Counted from the stretch's first letter, positions 7,859 through 20,709 are shown. The stretch is 64,000 bases of DNA from Desarmillaria ectypa (GCA_030407005.1 JAUDYN010000002.1:2542001-2606000); one strand, 5' to 3'. The notes: generated by a model not told the origin, from the sequence alone. Numbers and translations: made by a program.

Positions 7859-10800
7859 AAGTCTCAAGGTGTGTCCTCAGTTTCCGCGGGTCGGACTAAT
7901 TATTATAAAAATAGAAAAATACCTACAAATATATCTATGACTTCACCGAAGCCGAAGACCAAGAAAGAATCATCAAGAACAAACAGGTATAACATCCTTC
8001 TCAAAGAAGCTGATACAAGTATCTGTAGTGAAAAATCCCAAACCTCCGATGAACTGGAGTGGGACTTGCCAAGTGGTGTTGGTGCTGCAACAAAGTCCAA
8101 AGAGCAGTGCTCACCGGATATGCCACTGAGTGCACAGTGATGAGCAGGGACCAGTAGGCAGGACTCCTCCGGGACTCCCAGAAGTCCGACCATCCCAGTA
8201 CCCACCTCGAGCGGTGGGGCAAGCTCAACAGTTCCGCCAGGGTCGGTGGAGGACCAGAACAGTGCCTCTAACCAAGGCCAGGATCAACCCGGACAAACTG
8301 GTCTGAGGAGTGGAAAACATGATGACGCTGAGTACTAAACTGGGCCGGCAAGTCAGAGGGTTAACAATCGTGCGGAGGTTGCCTTAGGCACTAGCTGGGA
8401 GTCAATAACCTAGGAATTTCAAACTCCATCACGAGTAGTGCTGGCTGAGGAAAAGGAACAGGATCCTGCTAGCGCCCAGGCAGTAAAAAGGGGGCATTTC
8501 AGCAGAACTACCATCGTAGAAATTCCCGACGAAGAAGATGACACAGCTTTTAGGATGTGGCAAGTCAGCCAATCCAAAGCCAGTACCCCGATAACCAGAA
8601 CACCAGAAAAACAAACCACCGACCTTCCGAATACAAGGGGAAGCGACGATCCCAACACCCATCCTAACAAGGGGGTATCAAATGCTTCTGAACACACGGG
8701 GAAGCAGGATGGATTCCAATGGCTCAAGCCATTTGGAATTGACTGGATGATGCATGCCATACATGACTCCAAGAACTTGGCAAACGCCAAGGCGATTCTC
8801 TCCATTTGGGTCCACCCCAAATGACTTGGAGAAATCAATGACGAGCTTATTCAAAGTTTACGGATGGGAGAAAGCATGGCCCAAGAATGACTCTACGAAT
8901 TACATGAACCTATTCGTTACATTCGAGGTACCAAGAGTTCCAGATGGGACTTCTTGGTAGACATCCAACTTTCTCCATGTACTGGGAAAAAGATATTGAC
9001 AACCAGAGCGTTACTGGATAGTGGCTGCATGGGCAGTTCTATCAATCAAACTTATGTTCAGCAACACCAACTGGACACCAGGAAGGCCACAGCCCCTATA
9101 CCGGTCTATAATGCCGATGGAATGCACAATAAGGTAGGGGACATCACTGAGTTCATAGAATTCCGGATGACAATTGGAGGACATAGCAAGCGCATTGACC
9201 TCGCCGTCACAGACCTTGGTTCCAAAACCATATACTTGGGTCATGACTGGCTTAAATGCCACAACCCTTTTGTCAACTGGAAAGTGGGAACCTTGACATT
9301 CGGATGATGTCATTGTGTCCAAAACTACTTCACATTGCCCGACGCAGATGAAGAAGACCGATGGGATGAAGAGCTCGAGGAAGGAGAAAGTATTCTTGCA
9401 GTCAATATGCAAGAAGAAATTATCCTTTGTGCCATCCATCATGCAAACGAATTAGCTGCCACCGCTAACACAGAAAAACCAAAGCAGACATTTGAGGAGC
9501 TCGTGCCTCCTCAGTATCAAAGCTTTAGAGATCTATTCTCCAAGGAAAGCTTTGACGAATTACCAGAAAGAAGACCCTGGGACCATGCCATCGAGCTAAT
9601 CCCCAACGCGAAATCTACCTTAGATTGTAAGGTGTACCTGCTCAACTGCAATGAGCAGGAACAATTGGACAAGTTCTTAGATGAGAACTTAGACTCAGGA
9701 CGCATCTGTCCCTTGAAATCCCCCTTTGCCTCTCTCTTCTTCTTCATTAAGAAAAAGGATGGCTCCCTACAACCAGTTCAAGATTACCAGAAGTTGAATG
9801 AAATGATGATCAAGAATCGTTATCCTCTTCCACTCATTTCAGAACTAATTGACAAACTACGAGGAGCCAAGTACTTCTCCAAATTGGATGTATGATGGGG
9901 TTACAACAATGTCCGTATTCGAGATGGAGACAAAGAAAAAGCCGCATTCAGAACTAACCGAGGGCTCTTTGAACCCATGGTAATGTTCTTCAGGCTTACA
10001 AATTCACCAGCCACATTTCAGTGGATGATGAATGACATATTCAAGGATCTGATTGCTGGAGGAAAAGTCACCATCTACCTCAACAACATACTCATCTTCA
10101 TGAAATCCTTGTCAGAACACCAGAACATAGTATGACAAGTACTTCAACAACTCAGAGAGAATAAACTGTTCCTCAAAGCAGAGAAATGCGAGTTTGAAGT
10201 ACTCGAAACAGAATACCTTGGGGTTATCATCAGCAAAGATGCCATCCACATGGACCCAGTCAAGATTGCGGGAATAGCAGACTGGCCAACTCCAACAAAG
10301 AAGAAAGAGTTACAATCTTTCTTAGGATTCACAAACTTTTACTGGAAGTTCATCAAGGATTACTCCAAAACGGTGCATCCCCTTACCCAGTTAACTGGAA
10401 AGATAGACTGGAAGTGAGGACCTGAACAAGAACAAGCATTCAAACAACTCAAGAAGTTGATGACAACCAATGTAGTTCTGGCGATCCCTTCAGATGATGG
10501 AAAATTCCGAGTAGAAGCCGACACCAGTGATGGAGCTATTGGCGCCATACTTAGCCAGAAAAAGGAAGGCAAATGGAGACCAGTCACCTTCATGTTGAAA
10601 GCACTCATGACCACTGAGCGTAACTATGAAATCTACAACAAGGAGTTGTTAGCAATTATGCTAGCATTAGAAGAGTGGTGCCATTATCTCATGGGCACCA
10701 AAGAAATCATCGAGATCTGGACTGACCACCAGAACCTTCAATACTTCTGGAAACCCCAGAAGTTTAATCGCCGACAAGCTCAGTGGGTCACTGAACTAGC

Positions 10801-12637
10801 GGAATATCACTTTATTCTCCAACATAAAGCTGGAACCGCTAATCAGAAGGCTGATCTTCTCAGCAGATGAGACGATCATGATCAGGGAAAAGAAGACAAC
10901 AAAGACGTTGTCGTCCTATCCCCAGAACACTTCAGGGTGTTGGTATTACCAATCATGGAAGAAAGGATCACACATATAAGAGATGCAACAAAGCAAAAAG
11001 AATAGTGGGACCAGGGAATCGAGAAATCCCTCAATCACGAAAGAGGAATCATGCAGGAAGATGAAATCCTGTGGTACAATGGACGAGTCTACATTCCTAA
11101 CAACTCTATACTATGTGGTGAGATCATTGCCCAATTCCATGATCACATCACCGCAGGACACCCAGGGATAGCCAAAACCAAAGAACTCATACTCTGTGAG
11201 TACTGGTGGCCGAAGATGAAGAAGGACGTCGAATCATACATCAAAGGATGTGAAACTTGCCAAAGAATGAAGAGTGACACACAGGCTAAGGTGGCACCTC
11301 TTCACCCCAATACAATCCCTGATGCACCATGGACACATATCTCAGTCGACATGGTCACAGGACTCCCCAAGTCAGATGGATTTGATGCCCTACTGGTGAT
11401 CGTAGATCGCTTTTCCAAAAACATCCTCTTGATTCCATGCAATGAAGAGCTATCTGCGGAAGGATGGGTGCTAATACTTCGCAACCAAGTATATGCAAAG
11501 CATGGAATGCCGCAAGTGGTCATCTTAGACTGAGGACCCCAATTCATCTCAGCATTCATGAAAGAACTCTACCGAATGTTGAACATCACTCAGAACGCAT
11601 CTACAGCCTATCACCCACAGACAGATGGACAGACAGAGAGAGTCAACCAAGAGGTTGAAAAATACCTCTGTATCTTTGTCAACCACTGACAGACCGACTG
11701 GGTAGCATGGCTACCACTCACCAAATTTGCCCACAACAACCGAATTCACTCGGCCACAGGCAAAAGCCCTTTCATGGTCCTATACAGACGAAACCCACGA
11801 CTCATCCCCAAGTCAATACAGAAAACTGGCTTTGCAAACCCGGCAGCCGTTGACTTCATAGAAACTATGGCCAAAGTCCATAAAGAAGTCCATGAAGTGT
11901 TAGAAAAGGCCGCAGCGCAAATGAAGGCACAATATGACAAGAAGAAGCAGACTCAAAGAGAATACTGGATCAGAGATAAGGTATGGCTAGACACTACCAA
12001 CCTTCATCTCCCACAACCAAAGAAAAAGCTCGACAACAAACAAATGGGACCATTCGAGATCATCGAAAAGTCAGGAGCGGCAGCCTACAAGCTGAAGCTA
12101 CCACCCCATTGGAAGATTCACCCCAGGTTTAATGAAAAGCTGTTAACTCCATATGTCGCACCCTCATTCGTAAACCAAGAACAACCGCCACCTCCTCCAC
12201 CGGACCTCGTTGATGGTCAGGAAGAATATGAAATCAAAGAAGTGTTGGATTCGCACACCAGAAAAGTACAATCCAAACAAGGACAACCATCTAGGGAAGT
12301 CACAGACTACCTAGTCAAATGGAAGGGATGGACTCATGAACACAATTCATGGGTCTAAGAAAATGAGATGACAAATGCTATGGAAGTGATCCAAGAGCAC
12401 CAGGCTAGCATAAACCGCACCATATACACTCCAAAAATCACAACCAGGAAAATAGTGGTCAAGATACTGGACCATGAGTACTCGAACCATGGCAATGTAG
12501 CCTATCTCGCCAAAAGAAAAGATGGATACATCAAATGGATCATCAATCCTGATGAAGAAATATGGAAAAACCTGATTGATCAGTATTGGATCAGTCAAAT
12601 CGCAACACAGTATGACACCCCTTTAGAAGAACCTTAG
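7853..12637 (+). pseudogene. pol of element 4: protease, RT, RNase H, integrase, chromodomain
   Basis: A polyprotein in a single frame from 7853 to the stop at 12635-12637, interrupted by numerous TGA/TAG stops. Order: Lys/Ser-rich linker (7853-8890); aspartic protease with 'LLDSGCMGSSI' (about 9010-9043); reverse transcriptase ('KKKDGSLQPVQDY' about 9751-9789, catalytic YLNN at 10076-10087 instead of YLDD); RNase H ('EADTSDGAIGAILSQ' about 10510-10556); integrase zinc finger ('CETCQRMKSDTQAK', 11250-11290) and core; GPY-like module; chromodomain with 'YLVKWKGWTHEHNSWV' (about 12309-12356); and a second chromo-like segment (12470-12600). Stops such as TGA at 9893 correspond to CAA or CAT in the other copies, consistent with loss of an ancestral CGN arginine. 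Confidence 0.88.
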
Positions 12638-12669
12638 CAGTCAGGATGACTGCTTTAACAAGGGGGTAA
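12636..12669 (+). other. Pol-stop hairpin and polypurine tract of element 4
   Basis: AGCAGTCA-GGA-TGACTGCT (12636-12654) forms an 8-bp stem with a 3-nt loop that overlaps the pol stop TAG. It is followed by AACAAGGGGGTAA (12657-12669), which abuts the 3' LTR and is the expected plus-strand primer tract. The hairpin recurs in the other copies; in element 7 two base pairs are exchanged on both sides. Confidence 0.65.
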
Positions 12670-13093
12670 TGTTATGATTTTTCCATTATCTTATCTTATC
12701 CGAGTCATATCCATGACTCATCCATCTAATCTAGTTCAGAAACCGACTCGTATCCAGCCATTCGCTGGCTACTACCCTCGTTCTCACTGTCTGTCACCCC
12801 AGACACTTTCTATTGGTTCTATGATCCTCCCAGATCGTCCAACTTCCACACCGTTAGCACATGGACCATAGTGTTTCATCTAATTATAAACACCATAGAA
12901 ATACTATATAAACAGAGTAAACTAGACAGTTGTACTCTAACTCTTGTTTTAATTAACATCATACACTTCTTGTCTGCATCAGACCAAAGGCTTCTTAGCT
13001 TCAATCTCTCAATTGGGTGATCGTTCAAATGTGTAACGACCTAGAGAGATCAGCTGACTGCCCCAAGTCACATGCCCAAGTCGGTGCCTAACA
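12670..13093 (+). repeat. 3' LTR of element 4
   Basis: A 424-bp copy of the LTR at 4643-5065, ending CCTAACA. Differences between the pair are about ten, almost all C/T or G/A, plus one single-base indel near the start. It is followed at once by the right-hand CCCAT duplication (13094-13098). Confidence 0.93.
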
Positions 13094-13098
13094 CCCAT
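13094..13098. repeat. Target-site duplication CCCAT (right copy)
   Basis: Repeats the CCCAT at 4638-4642 and marks the right boundary of element 4. Confidence 0.92.
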
Positions 13099-15488
13099 TG
13101 ACTCTTTTGTTGAGTTGTGTCTCTTATATGCATGATTCATTCTTCAGTTGTGGGTAGTATTAATGCCTGGAAATGTTTTGGAGAAAGGACAACTATATCC
13201 TGATTGTCTTCCTTTCCTTGATCATGATTGTCTCATTGACTGAGAAGATCTGCCTTCTTGTTAGTGATTCCAGCTTTATGTTGAAGGATAAAGTGGTATT
13301 TAGCTAATTCTGTGACCCACCAAGCTTGTTGGTGATTTAGCTTCTGGGGTTTTCAGAAATATTGGAGGTTTTGATGATCTGTCCAGATTTTGATCATCTC
13401 TTTTGTGCCCATGAGGTAATGGTGCCATTCTTCCAAGGCTAACATGATGGCCAGTAATTCTTTATCATAGATCTCATAATTGTGTTCAGTGACCATCAAG
13501 GCTTTTAACATGAAGGTGACAGGCCTCCATTTGCCATTCTGTTCTTGGCTTAGAATAGCACTGATGGCTCCATCACTGGCATCAGCCTCTACTTGGAATT
13601 TTCCATCATCTGGGGGGATTGTTAGAACTACATTCATGGTCATCAATCTTTTGAGTTGTGAGAATGCTTGCTCTTGTTCCAGTCCCCATGTCCAGTCTAC
13701 TTTTCTGGTTAACTGAGTGAGGGGTCATACAATTTTGGAGTAATTGTGAATGAATTTGCAATAGAAATTGGTGAATCCTAGGAAGGATTATAGTTCCTTC
13801 TTTTTTGTTGGAGTGGGCCATTCTGCAATTCCAGCAATTTTGACAGGATCCATGCAGATCACATCTTTGCTGATAATGACTCCAAGGTATTTGGTTTCTA
13901 ATACCTCAAATTTGCATTTCTCTGCTTTGAGGAACAATTTGTTTTCTCAGAGACATTGTAGGACTTGTTGAATGATAGTTCAGTGTTCCGATAAGGATTT
14001 TGTGAATATAAGGATATCATCAAGATAAATAGTGACTTTTCCTCCAGCGATTAAGTCCTTGAATATATCGTTCATCATCCACTGGAACATGGCTGGTGAA
14101 TTGGTAAGGCCAAAGAACATGACCATAGGCTCAAAGAGCCCTCAGTTAGTTCTGAACATGGCCTTTTCTTTATCTCCATCTCAGATGCATACATTATTGT
14201 ATCCCCATCAAACATCCAACTTGGAGAAGTACTTTGCTCTATGTAATTTGTTGATGAGTTCAGAAATCAAGGAGAGTGGATAGCAATTCTTGATTGTCAT
14301 TTTGTTCAGTTTGTGGTAGTCCTGAATGGGTCATAGTGAGCCATCCTTTTTCTTGACAAAGAAGAAAGGGGAGGCAAAAGAGGATTTAGAAGGTCAGATC
14401 CTTCCAGAATCAAGGTTTTTGTCAAGGAACTTGTCGAGTTGTTCCTGTTTGTTTCGGTTGAGTGGGTAGACTTTGCAGTCTAACATGGATTTGGCATTGG
14501 GAGTTAGCTCGATGGTATGGTTTCAGGGTCTTCATTTAGGTAGATTGTCAAAGCTTTCTTTTGAGAATAAATCTCTAAAGCTTTGATACTGAGGAGGCAT
14601 GAGCTTCTCAAAAGTCTGTTTTGGTTTTTCTGCATTTGCAGCTGCTGCCAGTTCATTTGCATGGTGAACTGCTTGAAGAATGATTTCTTCTTGCATATTT
14701 ACTGCTAGAATGGTCTTGTCTTCTTCTAGTTCTTTATCCCATCTGTCTTCTTCATCAGAGTCAGGGAGTATAAAATGATTCTTTATGCAATGACATCATC
14801 CAAATGTCATGGTTTCCACTTTCCAATTGATGAAGGGATTATGGCATTTAAGCCAGTCATGGCCCAAGTACACTGTCTTGGAGCCCAAGTCTGTGACCAC
14901 AAGGTCGATTTATTTGGCATAGTCTCTGATGGTCATTCAGAGTTCCACAAATTCAGTTATATTGCCTGCCTTGTTACAGGTTCCATCTGCATTGTATACT
15001 GGTATAGGGGAGGTGGCTTTTTGGGTATCCAACTGGTGTTGTTGGATGTAGGTTCAGTTGATAGAACTGCCTGTGCAGCCACTATCCAACAATGCTCGGG
15101 TTGTCAACATCTTCTTTCCTGTACAGGAAGAGAGCTGGATATCCACCAAAAAGTCTTGGCCTGAGCTTTTGGTTCCATGGATATATTGAATCAGTTTATG
15201 AAGTTTGTAGAGCTGCTCACATGCAAGGCTCTCTTTAGTGTTTAAACTCTGGATGAGTTCATCAGTTATTTCTCCAAGTCATTTGGGATGGACCCAGATA
15301 GAGAGAATGGCTTTGGTGGCTGCCAAGTTCTTGGAACTACAAATGGTGTGCAGAGTCCAGTCTATTCTGAATGGTTTGTACCATACATGATCATGTGCCT
15401 CCATAATTGGCAGGACTTTGGGTTTCAGTACCCTCTTGTTAGGTGGGATTTTGGTTCTGGACTGTTTTGTTTTTCATTATAAGAAGGC
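13099..15488 (-). pseudogene. Element 3: pol N-terminal part (protease, RT, RNase H)
   Basis: The right-hand continuation of element 3 on the minus strand. From right to left: the pre-protease linker (about 15285-15480), the protease region (14775-15164, complement of the conserved 'DSGCMGS' block), reverse transcriptase (about 14000-14500) with an intact YLDD motif (14016-14027 on the minus strand), and RNase H ('QVEADASDGAISAILSQEQ', 13353-13646). Frame breaks and stops abound. Homology to the family ends around 15480, next to the unrelated insert that begins at 15489, so gag and the 5' LTR of this element are missing here. Confidence 0.78.
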
Positions 15489-16931
15489 TGTTGATGTGCT
15501 TGGTAATGGCGAGTGACAAAAGAATTAGAGAATGGCAATGAACACCAATCACACTAAACCTCTTACTACTCTACACTTAATCACCAATATTGAATTCAGG
15601 CAGTTTCAAGTATGATGGAAGCACTCTGCAGACTTCAATAATCAAGTAAAATTGTCTTAAAGATGTTTTATTCGTTACTAGTGAGTTTATACAAAGTACT
15701 ACTTGTACTAGTGGGGTGGGTAAGACACAATTGGATAAGAGTGACTTGGTTTGAGCTACTGTGCTCATTCTGACTGAAACAGCTTCAGGCTGGTGGCGCT
15801 CTTGGCCCTATACTGCTTCCTACAAGTGATAAACACTTGACCAATCACACTCTTGGCTGACTAGTGGTGCTCTTGGCCTAAGAATAAACTGATGGCACTC
15901 TTGGCCCTATACTGCTTCCTACAAGTGATAAACACTTGACTAGCCACACTCTTGGCTAACTGGTGCTCTTGGCCTAAGAATAAACTATAACTCTGAGAAC
16001 TTTGCTTGAACTAACTTCAAAACACTCCGGACCTTTGCAGGACACAACAGTGACTCTAATAGACTTCAATTCAATGCAATTCTATGGGTGACTTAGCGAC
16101 TATTAATCACTTCATCGAGGTTAAGCACAAAAGCCTTTAATTGGGGACACCAGTTACTACCGGTGAGGGCTCAACTGCGGGGATGGCTTGCCTGCTTTGC
16201 ACAAGCACCCATCCCACTACTTATATACTACTGAGGCAAAACTATAAATATCATCTGGGTATAGGGTATATTGGTAAGGATTTCTTGGCTAGTCACAAAT
16301 AATGGTGAATAATCACACAATAGTCAGTCTAGTCTGTTTTCTTTTCAAATATTCAGTCTAGAGACTCCACAGTTGGTCTTTCCGCACCCTTAGCCCAACT
16401 ACAGGCCCTAGTAACGCGGTTATATGGATATCTGGATATTGGTGCCTGTAACAGCTATCCAATCATGATCGAGGGTGCAGTCTGGCTCCACTAGCATCAA
16501 TCATAAGAGATCTATATTGAAATAGTCGGATCTGGGCTCAAGGTTAATCCATTCCTAATTTATTTCTAAGTCCTGTTTCAAGATTGCCATGTGACTAGTT
16601 ATCCTGACTTAGGCATTTATGCCCAGTCTGGGCTGCTAGTGACAGAACTTGATGAGATCTGTGTACTCTGCTCCTGGTTTTGGTGTGCTAGTAGCATCCT
16701 TCATTTGCTAGTGGCTGTATTTCACTTAGTCCTACTAGCATTTGAGTTACTAGTCTGGCTGGCTGGTAGATTTAACCCACTAATGGTGTTGCATCTAAGT
16801 CCTGGCTCTACCAGTTGCTTACTGCTTTTAACTATCAGCTTGAAGCCTCAGCTATAGTCCTCTATATATCACTAGTATAGGATAGATGTGCAATAGTATT
16901 GTTACAAAATTGCAAAATCTAGGTGTGAACA
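15489..16931 (-). repeat. LTR-like insert of about 1.44 kb
   Basis: A block unrelated to the surrounding Gypsy elements, bounded by TGTTGATGTG at 15489 and GTGTGAACA ending at 16931. Read on the minus strand it begins TGTTCACACC and ends ACATCAACA, which gives TG...CA ends. It contains a TATA-like TGATATATAG near the minus-strand start, an AATAAA-type signal around 15660-15675, a tandem duplication (15791-15986) and many ACTAGT/CTAGT motifs. No target duplication is evident (AAGGC against CGTAG). A large solo LTR of another family, possibly Copia, is my best guess. No coding potential was recognised. Confidence 0.4.
15791..15986. repeat. Tandem duplication, two units of about 100 bp
   Basis: Unit 1 (15791-15890) and unit 2 (15891-15986) share long near-identical blocks: CTCTTGGCCCTATACTGC, then TACAAGTGATAAACACTTGA, then CTCTTGGCCTAAGAATAAAC. 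They differ mainly by a few transitions and a 4-base deletion in unit 2. Confidence 0.85.
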
Positions 16932-19900
16932 CGTAGATGGCATATCATTGGGAGGCACTAAACCCGAAATCCTGCCTAACAAGGGGGTACCAAACTCCAA
17001 AGTCTTGCCTTATCAGAAAGCACTGAACCTCAAAGCCCTGTCTGAAAGGAAGGCAGATGATCACCAATGGTACAGACCATTCAGTATCGATTGGACTCTG
17101 CACACAGTTCACAGCTCCATGGACTTGGCTGCCACCAAGGCAGTTCTCTCCATTTGGGTTCATCCCAAACAACTTGGAGAGATAGACGATGAGCTTATTC
17201 AAAGCTTAAAGACCAGAGAGAGCCTTATGCATGAGCAACTCTATGAACTCTATAAACCAATCCACTATGTCTGCAGTATCAAAAGCTCAGGATGAGACTT
17301 CTTGGTGGACATTCAGCTTTCTCCTTGTACAGGGAAGCAGATGTTGACAACCAGAGTGTTGTTGGATAGTGGCTGCATGGGCAGCTCTATCAACCAAACA
17401 TATGTCCAACAACATCGGTTGGACACCCAAAAAGCTGCCACCCTGATTCCAGTCTACAATGCAGATGGAACCCACAACAAGGCTGGCAATGTCACTGAAT
17501 TTGTGGAACTCCAAATGACTATCAGAGACCACAGTGAATGAATCAACCTTGCAGTCACCGACTTGGGTTCCAAGACTGTGTACTTGGGCCATGACTGGCT
17601 CAAATGCCATAACCCTTTTGTCAACTGGAAAGCAGAGACCATGACATTTGGACAATGTCATTGTGTCAAAACCCTGTTCACTCTACCTGATGCAGACAAA
17701 GAAGACCAATGGGATGAAGAGTTAGAAGAAGGTGAAAGTATTCTTGCTGTCAACATGCAAGAAGAAATCATTCTTCAAGCGGTCCATCATGTGAACAAAT
17801 TGGTGGCAGCAGCAAATGCTGAGAAACCAAAAAAGACTTTCAAGGAGCTCATGCCTCCTCAGTACCAGAGCTTTAGAGATTTATTCTCAAAAGAAAGCTT
17901 CAACAACCTACCTGAACAAAGACCTTGGGATCATCGAATTAGTTCCCAATGTGAAATCCACTTTAGACTGCAAGGTCTATCTGCTCAATCACAATGAGCA
18001 AGAACAACTTGACAAGTTCCTTGACGAGAACTTAGACTCAGGGCAGATCCACACCTCGAAATCCCCTTTCGCATCCTCCTTCTTCTTTGTCAAAAAGAAG
18101 GACAGATCCCTATGACCAGTTCAGGATTACTGAAAGCTGAATAAGATGATGATCAAGAATTGTTATCCTCTCCCTCTCATCTTCAAACTTATTGACAAGT
18201 TACATGGAGCAAAGTACTTCTCCAAGTTAGATGTTCAATGGGGATATAACAATGTCTGCATCAAAGATGGGGATGAAGAAAAAGCCATGTTCCAAACCAA
18301 CTGAGGACTCTTTGAGCTGACGGTTATGTTCTTCAAGCTCACAAATTCACCTGCTACATTCCAGTGGATGATGAATGACATATTCAAGAATTTAATCACC
18401 AGAGGGAAAGTTACTATTTACCTCGACAATATCCTTATATTCACAAAATCCCTGTCCAAACATTGAGACATAGTTCAACAAGTTCTCCAATGACTTTGAG
18501 AGAACAAACTATTTCTCAAAGCTGAGAAATGTGAGTTTGAGATACTCAAAACTGAATACCTCAGGGTGATCATCAGCAAAGACGCCATTCACATGGACCC
18601 AGTCAAGATTGCAGGAATCATAGAATGGCCAACTCCCATGAAAAAGAAGGAACTCCAGTCATTCTTAGGATTCATGAACTTCTACTGCAAGTTCATTTGA
18701 GACTATTCCAAGATCATGCATCCCCTTACCCAGTTAACTGGAAAAGTAGACTGAATATGGGGATCAGATTAAGAACAAGCATTTAATCAACTCAAGAAGT
18801 TGATGATGATAAACATAGTTCTCACGATTCCTTCAGATGATGGAAAATTCTGAGTAGAGGCTGATGCAAGCGATGGAGCCATTGGCGCAGTTCTAAGTCA
18901 AGAACAGAATGGCAAATGGAGGCCTGTCACCTTCATGTCAAAAGTGCTCACTATCACTGAGCACAACTACAAGATCTATGACAAGGAGTTACTAGCAATC
19001 ATGCTAGCCTTGGAAGAATGGCATCACTATCTCATGAGCACTAAGGAGACAATCAAAATCTGGACAGACCACTAAAACCTCCAGTATTTCTGAAAACCCA
19101 AGAAGCTGAACTGACAACAAGCTCGGTGGGTTACCAAACTAGCCAAATACCACTTTGTTCTTTAACACAAAGTGGGAGTCACCAATAAGAAGGCCAATCT
19201 TCTCAGTCAATGAGATGATCATGACCAAGGAAAGAAAGACAATCAGGATGTAGTCATCCTTTCCCCAGAACATTTTCAGGCATTGATACTGCCCACAGCT
19301 GAAGAACAAACCACATGTATAAGAGATGCAACCCAACAAAAATCCCAGTGAGACCAAGGGATCAAGAAATCCCTCAATCACAAGTGAGAAATCACCCAAG
19401 AAGATGAACTCTTGTGGTATGACAGTCAAATCTATATTCCCTGAGAACCATCCCTTTATGGTGAGATTATTTTCCAATATCATGATCACATTACTGCAGG
19501 CCATCCAGGCATCGCTAAAACCAATGAACTCATTTTCCACGAATATTGGTGGCCAAAAATGAAGGAAGATATCGAGTCCTACATCAAGAGATGTGAGACT
19601 TGTCAAAGAACAAAGAGTGACATGCAGGCTAAGGCTGCATCTCTCCACCCAAATGTGATCCCAGACACCCCATGGACACATATCTCGGTCGATATGGTCA
19701 CCAGACTCCCCAAGTCTGAGGGATTCAATGCATTATTGGTCATCATTGACCAATTCTCCAAAAATATAATTCTCATACTATGTAATAAAGAATTATCTGC
19801 TGAAGGATGGGCTTTAATGCTCCACAACCATGTATATGCAAAGCATGGTATGCCACAAGTGGTTATCTCAGATCGAGGACCACAATTCATATCAGTATTC

Positions 19901-20275
19901 ATGAAAGAACTTTATCAAATGCTGAATATCACACAAAATACCTTGATAATATACCACCCCCAGACAGATAGACAGACGGAGAGAGTCAACCAAGGGGTTG
20001 AAAAATATCTTTATATCTTTGTTAACCATTGACAAACAGATTGGGTCACCTGGTTACCTCTTGCTGAATTCACCCACAATAACCAAATTCATTCAGCTAT
20101 GGGCAAGAGTCTATTCATGGTCCTATATGGATGCAATCCTCAACTCATCCCTAAGTCAATCCAGAAAACCAGCTTCGCAAATCCTGCAGCTGTCGACTTT
20201 ACTGAGACAATGGCCAAGGTCCATAAAGAAGTACACAACACCTTGGAAAAGGCAGTGGCACAAATGAAGGCACAA
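16932..20275 (+). pseudogene. Element 5: pol, left part (protease to integrase)
   Basis: Plus-strand Ty3/Gypsy pol. It starts in the pre-protease linker (about 16950), continues through protease ('LLDSGCMGSSI', about 17359-17391), reverse transcriptase (catalytic YLDN at 18419-18430), RNase H ('EADASDGAIGAVLSQ' about 18860-18900) and integrase (19559-20032), and is cut at 20275 by the insertion of element 6. Reading resumes at 28778. Stops are very frequent (for example TGA at 17539, 18114 and 18301), so it is older than element 6. Its 5' LTR, ORF1 and gag are absent, replaced by the insert to the left. Confidence 0.82.
20271..20275. repeat. Target-site duplication CACAA (left copy)
   Basis: CACAA precedes element 6 and recurs at 28773-28777 right after its 3' LTR. 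Removing element 6 rejoins element 5 within the conserved 'AAQMKAQY' integrase region. Confidence 0.92.
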
Positions 20276-20698
20276 TGTTACGATTTTTCCATTATCTTAT
20301 CTTATCTGAGTCATATCCATGACTCATCCATCTAATCTAGCCTAGAAACCGACTTGTATCCAGCTATTCGCCGGCTACAACCCTCGTTCTCACCATCTGT
20401 CACCCCAGATGCTTTCTATTGGTTCTATGATCCTTCCAGATCATCCAACTTCAACACCATTTGTGCATGGACCATAGCATTTCATCTAATTATAATGCCA
20501 TAGAAATACTATATAAACAGAGTAAACTAGACTATTATACTCTATCTCTTGTTTAAATTAACACTATATACTTCTTGTTCGCACAACACCGAAGACTTTT
20601 AGCTTCTATATCTCTCATTGGGTGATCGTTCGAATGCATAATGGCCCAGAGATATCAGCTGATCATCCCAAGTCATGTGCCCAAGTCAGTACCTAACA
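20276..20698 (+). repeat. 5' LTR of element 6
   Basis: 423 bp, TGTTACG...CCTAACA, with TATATAAA at 20510-20517 and the predicted transcript start CTCTTGTTTAA at 20546-20556. The first half is very similar to the element 4 LTR; the second half has diverged. Confidence 0.93.
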
Positions 20699-20709
20699 TT
20701 AAACAAGAG
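20699..20709 (+). promoter_or_regulatory. Self-priming primer-binding site of element 6
   Basis: TTAAACAAGAG directly follows the LTR and is the exact reverse complement of CTCTTGTTTAA (20546-20556). Compared with element 4, the third base from the distal end changes in both partners (TTTTA/TAAAA against TTTAA/TTAAA), so pairing is preserved. Confidence 0.8.

Larger units (their letters stand above)
4643..13093 (+). mobile_element. Element 4: nearly full-length self-priming Ty3/Gypsy chromovirus
   Basis: An 8,451-bp retrotransposon with two LTRs (4643-5065 and 12670-13093), a CCCAT duplication, ORF1, gag, pol, a purine tract and a self-priming site. The LTRs differ at only about ten positions, nearly all transitions plus one single-base indel, so this is among the younger insertions. 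It is nonetheless dead: ORF1 and pol contain many TGA stops, gag carries a small deletion, and the reverse transcriptase catalytic motif reads YLNN. It lies in the opposite orientation within element 3. Confidence 0.93.
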
